A stretch of 7,848 nucleotides of DNA, taken from Prochloron sp. SP5CPC1. GTDB taxonomy: Bacteria > Cyanobacteriota > Cyanobacteriia > Cyanobacteriales > Prochloraceae. The notes beneath the pieces were generated by a model. It searched no databases. It worked only from the letters and a program-made list of their open reading frames with translations, and was not told the origin of the DNA. Positions 6,559 through 7,848 of the stretch are shown here, piece by piece. The DNA lies in assembly GCA_014323965.1 (NCBI GenBank), contig JACONB010000068.1:1-7848 (forward strand). The letters are read 5' to 3'. Each line of letters begins with the position of its first letter. The first letter of the stretch is position 1. A program made the translations under genes and the position numbers.

Positions 6559-7125
6559 ATGATTTTACAAATCCCCCCAGAGCTGGAAATGACAAACGAC
6601 CAGTTTTTCCACCTCTGTCAACTCAATCCAGATTATCCCATGGAACGTACCGCTACAGGAGAATTGATGATTATGTCCCCAGCAGGTTCGGAAACAGGGA
6701 ATCGGAACTTGAAATTAGTGCAGCAACTGGCTAATTGGACAGACAAAGATGGTACAGGTATCGCCTTTGATTCCTCAGCAGGCTTTACCCTTCCCAACGG
6801 AGCAACTAGAGCACCTGACGCAGCATGGATTAACCTAAAAAGGTGGAACGCTATTCCCGGTTCCGTGCAGGTTAAATTTGCTCCCCTTTGTCCTGATTTC
6901 GTCGTAGAGTTGCGCTCCCCCACCGATAGTCTCCCCATTTTAAAAGATAAACTGCAAGAATACATGGAAAATGGCGCCTCTTTAGGCTGGTTAATTGACC
7001 GCCAAAATCGCCAAGTTTATATTTACCGTCCATCCATGGAAGTAGAATGTTTGAATAATCCGGCTACTGTGAGTGGCTATCCCATCCTACCAGGTTTTCT
7101 CCTGAATTTGCAACCAATTTGGTAA
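6559..7125 (+). CDS. Uma2 family endonuclease-like protein (DUF820)
   Basis: 188 residues, typical length for the Uma2/DUF820 family, which is greatly expanded in cyanobacteria and has a PD-(D/E)XK nuclease fold. Visible family features in order: the N-terminal MTNDQFFHLCQLNPDYPMER, GELMIMSPAGSETG, the strand pair GIAFDSSAGFTLPNGATRAPDAAWI (Asp 87), then PDFVVELRSPTD with the active-site Asp113 and Glu117, and LKDKLQEYMENGASLGWLID, whose Lys131 may complete the catalytic set. The usual ELxSxxD pattern is intact, so the protein may be catalytically competent. Biological role and target are unknown for most members. The ATG at 6559 lies 45 bases after ndbB with no strong ribosome-binding site, so it may be co-transcribed with ndbB. 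The spacer carries a small repeat that recurs downstream of this gene. Confidence 0.92.
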   Translation: MILQIPPELEMTNDQFFHLCQLNPDYPMERTATGELMIMSPAGSETGNRNLKLVQQLANWTDKDGTGIAFDSSAGFTLPNGATRAPDAAWINLKRWNAIPGSVQVKFAPLCPDFVVELRSPTDSLPILKDKLQEYMENGASLGWLIDRQNRQVYIYRPSMEVECLNNPATVSGYPILPGFLLNLQPIW

Positions 7126-7133
7126 TCTACCTT

Positions 7134-7158
7134 GCGCCTTTGCGCCTTTGCGCGAAAC
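7134..7158. repeat. 25-bp spacer repeat, copy 2 (8-bp units)
   Basis: Two tandem GCGCCTTT octamers followed by GCGCGAAAC lie between the Uma2 gene and the small membrane protein. It differs from the copy at 6521-6545 at three positions: C to T in each octamer and T to C in the tail. The repeat lies upstream of the preferred start at 7183, which argues against starting translation at 7132. Confidence 0.7.
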
Positions 7159-7182
7159 TCTTACCCCACGGAGAATAATCAA

Positions 7183-7443
7183 ATGACTATTCAAATAGAA
7201 TCAGATTTAAAAGAAGTCCTCGGAGAAATTAATCATAAACTGGACACTTTACAGAAAGACGTCACAGATATCAATTTGAGGTTAACCAAGGTGGAAACCA
7301 AACTTAAAGGATCAACGGAAGATATCAAAGATATCAAACGTTCACAACAAGCACAAATCTGGACATTGATTGGCATTCTCATCACAGCAGTGGGAGGGTT
7401 TTTAGTAGCTGGAGGACGTTTTGTGTTGTCAGCCAATCCTTAA
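7183..7443 (+). CDS. Small coiled-coil protein with C-terminal membrane anchor
   Basis: 86 residues from the ATG at 7183, which has a good GGAGA ribosome-binding sequence 9 bases upstream (7170-7174). The frame is open back to 7132, but that stretch is the intergenic repeat. Residues 3-60 are a charged coiled coil (ESDLKEVLGEINHKLDTLQK, NLRLTKVETKLK). SQQAQIWTLIGILITAVGGF and VAGGRFVL then form a single membrane segment, leaving a very short tail. The layout resembles small XhlA/hemolysin-like or DUF1640-like membrane-tethered coiled coils common beside accessory genes in cyanobacteria, but I cannot name the family with confidence. It follows the Uma2 gene by 57 bases on the same strand and could share its transcript. 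Confidence 0.8.
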   Translation: MTIQIESDLKEVLGEINHKLDTLQKDVTDINLRLTKVETKLKGSTEDIKDIKRSQQAQIWTLIGILITAVGGFLVAGGRFVLSANP

Positions 7444-7467
7444 ATCATTAATTGTTAGCTCATAAGG

Positions 7468-7498
7468 GTTGGCTCAAACTACCAACAGTCTCGGTTGG
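7468..7498. other. Spacer stems after the small membrane protein gene
   Basis: GTTGG (7468-7472) and GTTGG (7494-7498) flank CCAAC (7482-7486), allowing two alternative 5-bp stems between the converging genes. No T-run follows, so this is not a convincing intrinsic terminator. Next to it (7501-7515) the complement reads TGTAGGGTGGGCATT, a sequence often seen dispersed between cyanobacterial genes. Confidence 0.25.
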
Positions 7499-7527
7499 AC
7501 AATGCCCACCCTACATATTACTTGTCT

Positions 7528-7848
7528 TTATCCCCCTTTTTTATTCCGGAAGTAGTTGATATCCCCTACTGCTACTATACCAATAATCCCTGGTACATGA
7601 CCAAACTCAAAAGGTACGGGAGTTGCCGATTGTGCAAAAGCTACTTGCGCTGTGCTTACAAAACTAGGGTTGCCATAATTAAAGAAAATATCTAGGAAAA
7701 CGTATCGAGTTGAATAGGGTGTGAAAGTAAATACCTGAGCTTAAACTAAGTATGCTTCTTCTTTTGTTTTTGCTTCTGCTCGATTGGCAAAAGTCAAAAC
7801 TAGGTCGTCGCCTGGATCTCTTGTATCATAAATACCATTGTTACGAAA
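7528..7848 (-). pseudogene. Second PFE-CTERM protein, internal stop, 5' end outside window
   Basis: The minus strand reads NNGIYDTRDPGDDLVLTFAN, a TAA at 7741-7743, then AQVFTFTPYSTRYVFLDIFF, VSTAQVAFAQSATPVPFEFG and the sorting tail VPGIIGIVAVGDINYFRNKK, ending at TAA 7528-7530. It aligns throughout with the C-terminal half of the PFE-CTERM protein at 933-1777: TPVPFEFG-xxPGIIGIVA is nearly identical, and QTRYVHLDIRSNHG corresponds to STRYVFLDIFFNYG. The internal stop falls where the paralogue has Pro in LTPAQAF. The N-terminal part lies outside the window. If expressed, the product would lack its hydrophobic sorting tail. Role presumed the same as the paralogue: an exported, exosortase-processed surface protein of unknown ligand. 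Confidence 0.7.

Noticed and set aside
7132..7182. Upstream start for the small membrane protein
   Set aside because: The extra codons are the intergenic 25-bp repeat, and the ATG at 7183 has a proper ribosome-binding sequence.
7495..7695. 66-codon plus-strand frame
   Set aside because: Antisense to the second PFE-CTERM remnant, whose family match explains the sequence.
1..7848. CRISPR array, rRNA or tRNA gene
   Set aside because: No regularly spaced repeat array and no conserved rRNA or tRNA motif was found on either strand by eye.

Overview
The window looks like cyanobacterial chromosome, most likely from a filamentous (oscillatorian-type) species; the genus cannot be fixed from the sequence. 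The evidence is a cyanobacterial NdbB-type NAD(P)H:quinone oxidoreductase, a Uma2 (DUF820) endonuclease-like protein, PFE-type CTERM surface proteins, a trace of xisH, two HIP1 octamers (GCGATCGC at 2494-2501 and 4039-4046), and short GC-rich intergenic repeats of a kind common in these genomes.

Layout. 1-523 (+) is the 3' end of a phospholipase D-like gene cut by the window edge. It converges on a coiled-coil gene at 528-878 (-). 933-1777 (-) is a PFE-CTERM exported protein split by a one-base frameshift. Its 5' end abuts 1771-2283, a derelict element with IS200/IS605-like ends and many small hairpins but no transposase or tnpB. 2284-2573 is non-coding apart from a 14-codon trace of xisH. 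2574-4136 (-) is an intact murJ (lipid II flippase), the main housekeeping gene. 4364-4723 (+) is a nucleotidyltransferase-like gene that has lost its N-terminal half. 4734-5270 (-) is a PAS-domain sensor gene disabled by four internal in-frame stops. 5317-6513 (+) is an intact ndbB with an extended -10 promoter. 6559-7125 (+) is Uma2, and 7183-7443 (+) is a small coiled-coil protein with a C-terminal membrane segment. 7528-7848 (-) is a second decayed PFE-CTERM gene that runs off the right edge.

Overall, two conserved chromosomal genes (murJ, ndbB) sit among accessory genes, most of them broken. At least five gene remnants lie within 7.8 kb: two PFE-CTERM genes, PAS, the nucleotidyltransferase and xisH, plus the mobile-element relic. 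I see no coherent multi-gene defence or biosynthetic system. ndbB belongs to quinone/vitamin K1 metabolism and murJ to peptidoglycan synthesis, and their adjacency does not suggest a joint function. The most unusual items are the tnpB-less IS200/IS605-like element reading into the broken surface-protein gene, the PAS gene decayed only by nonsense changes, and a near-identical 25-bp repeat in two successive spacers.
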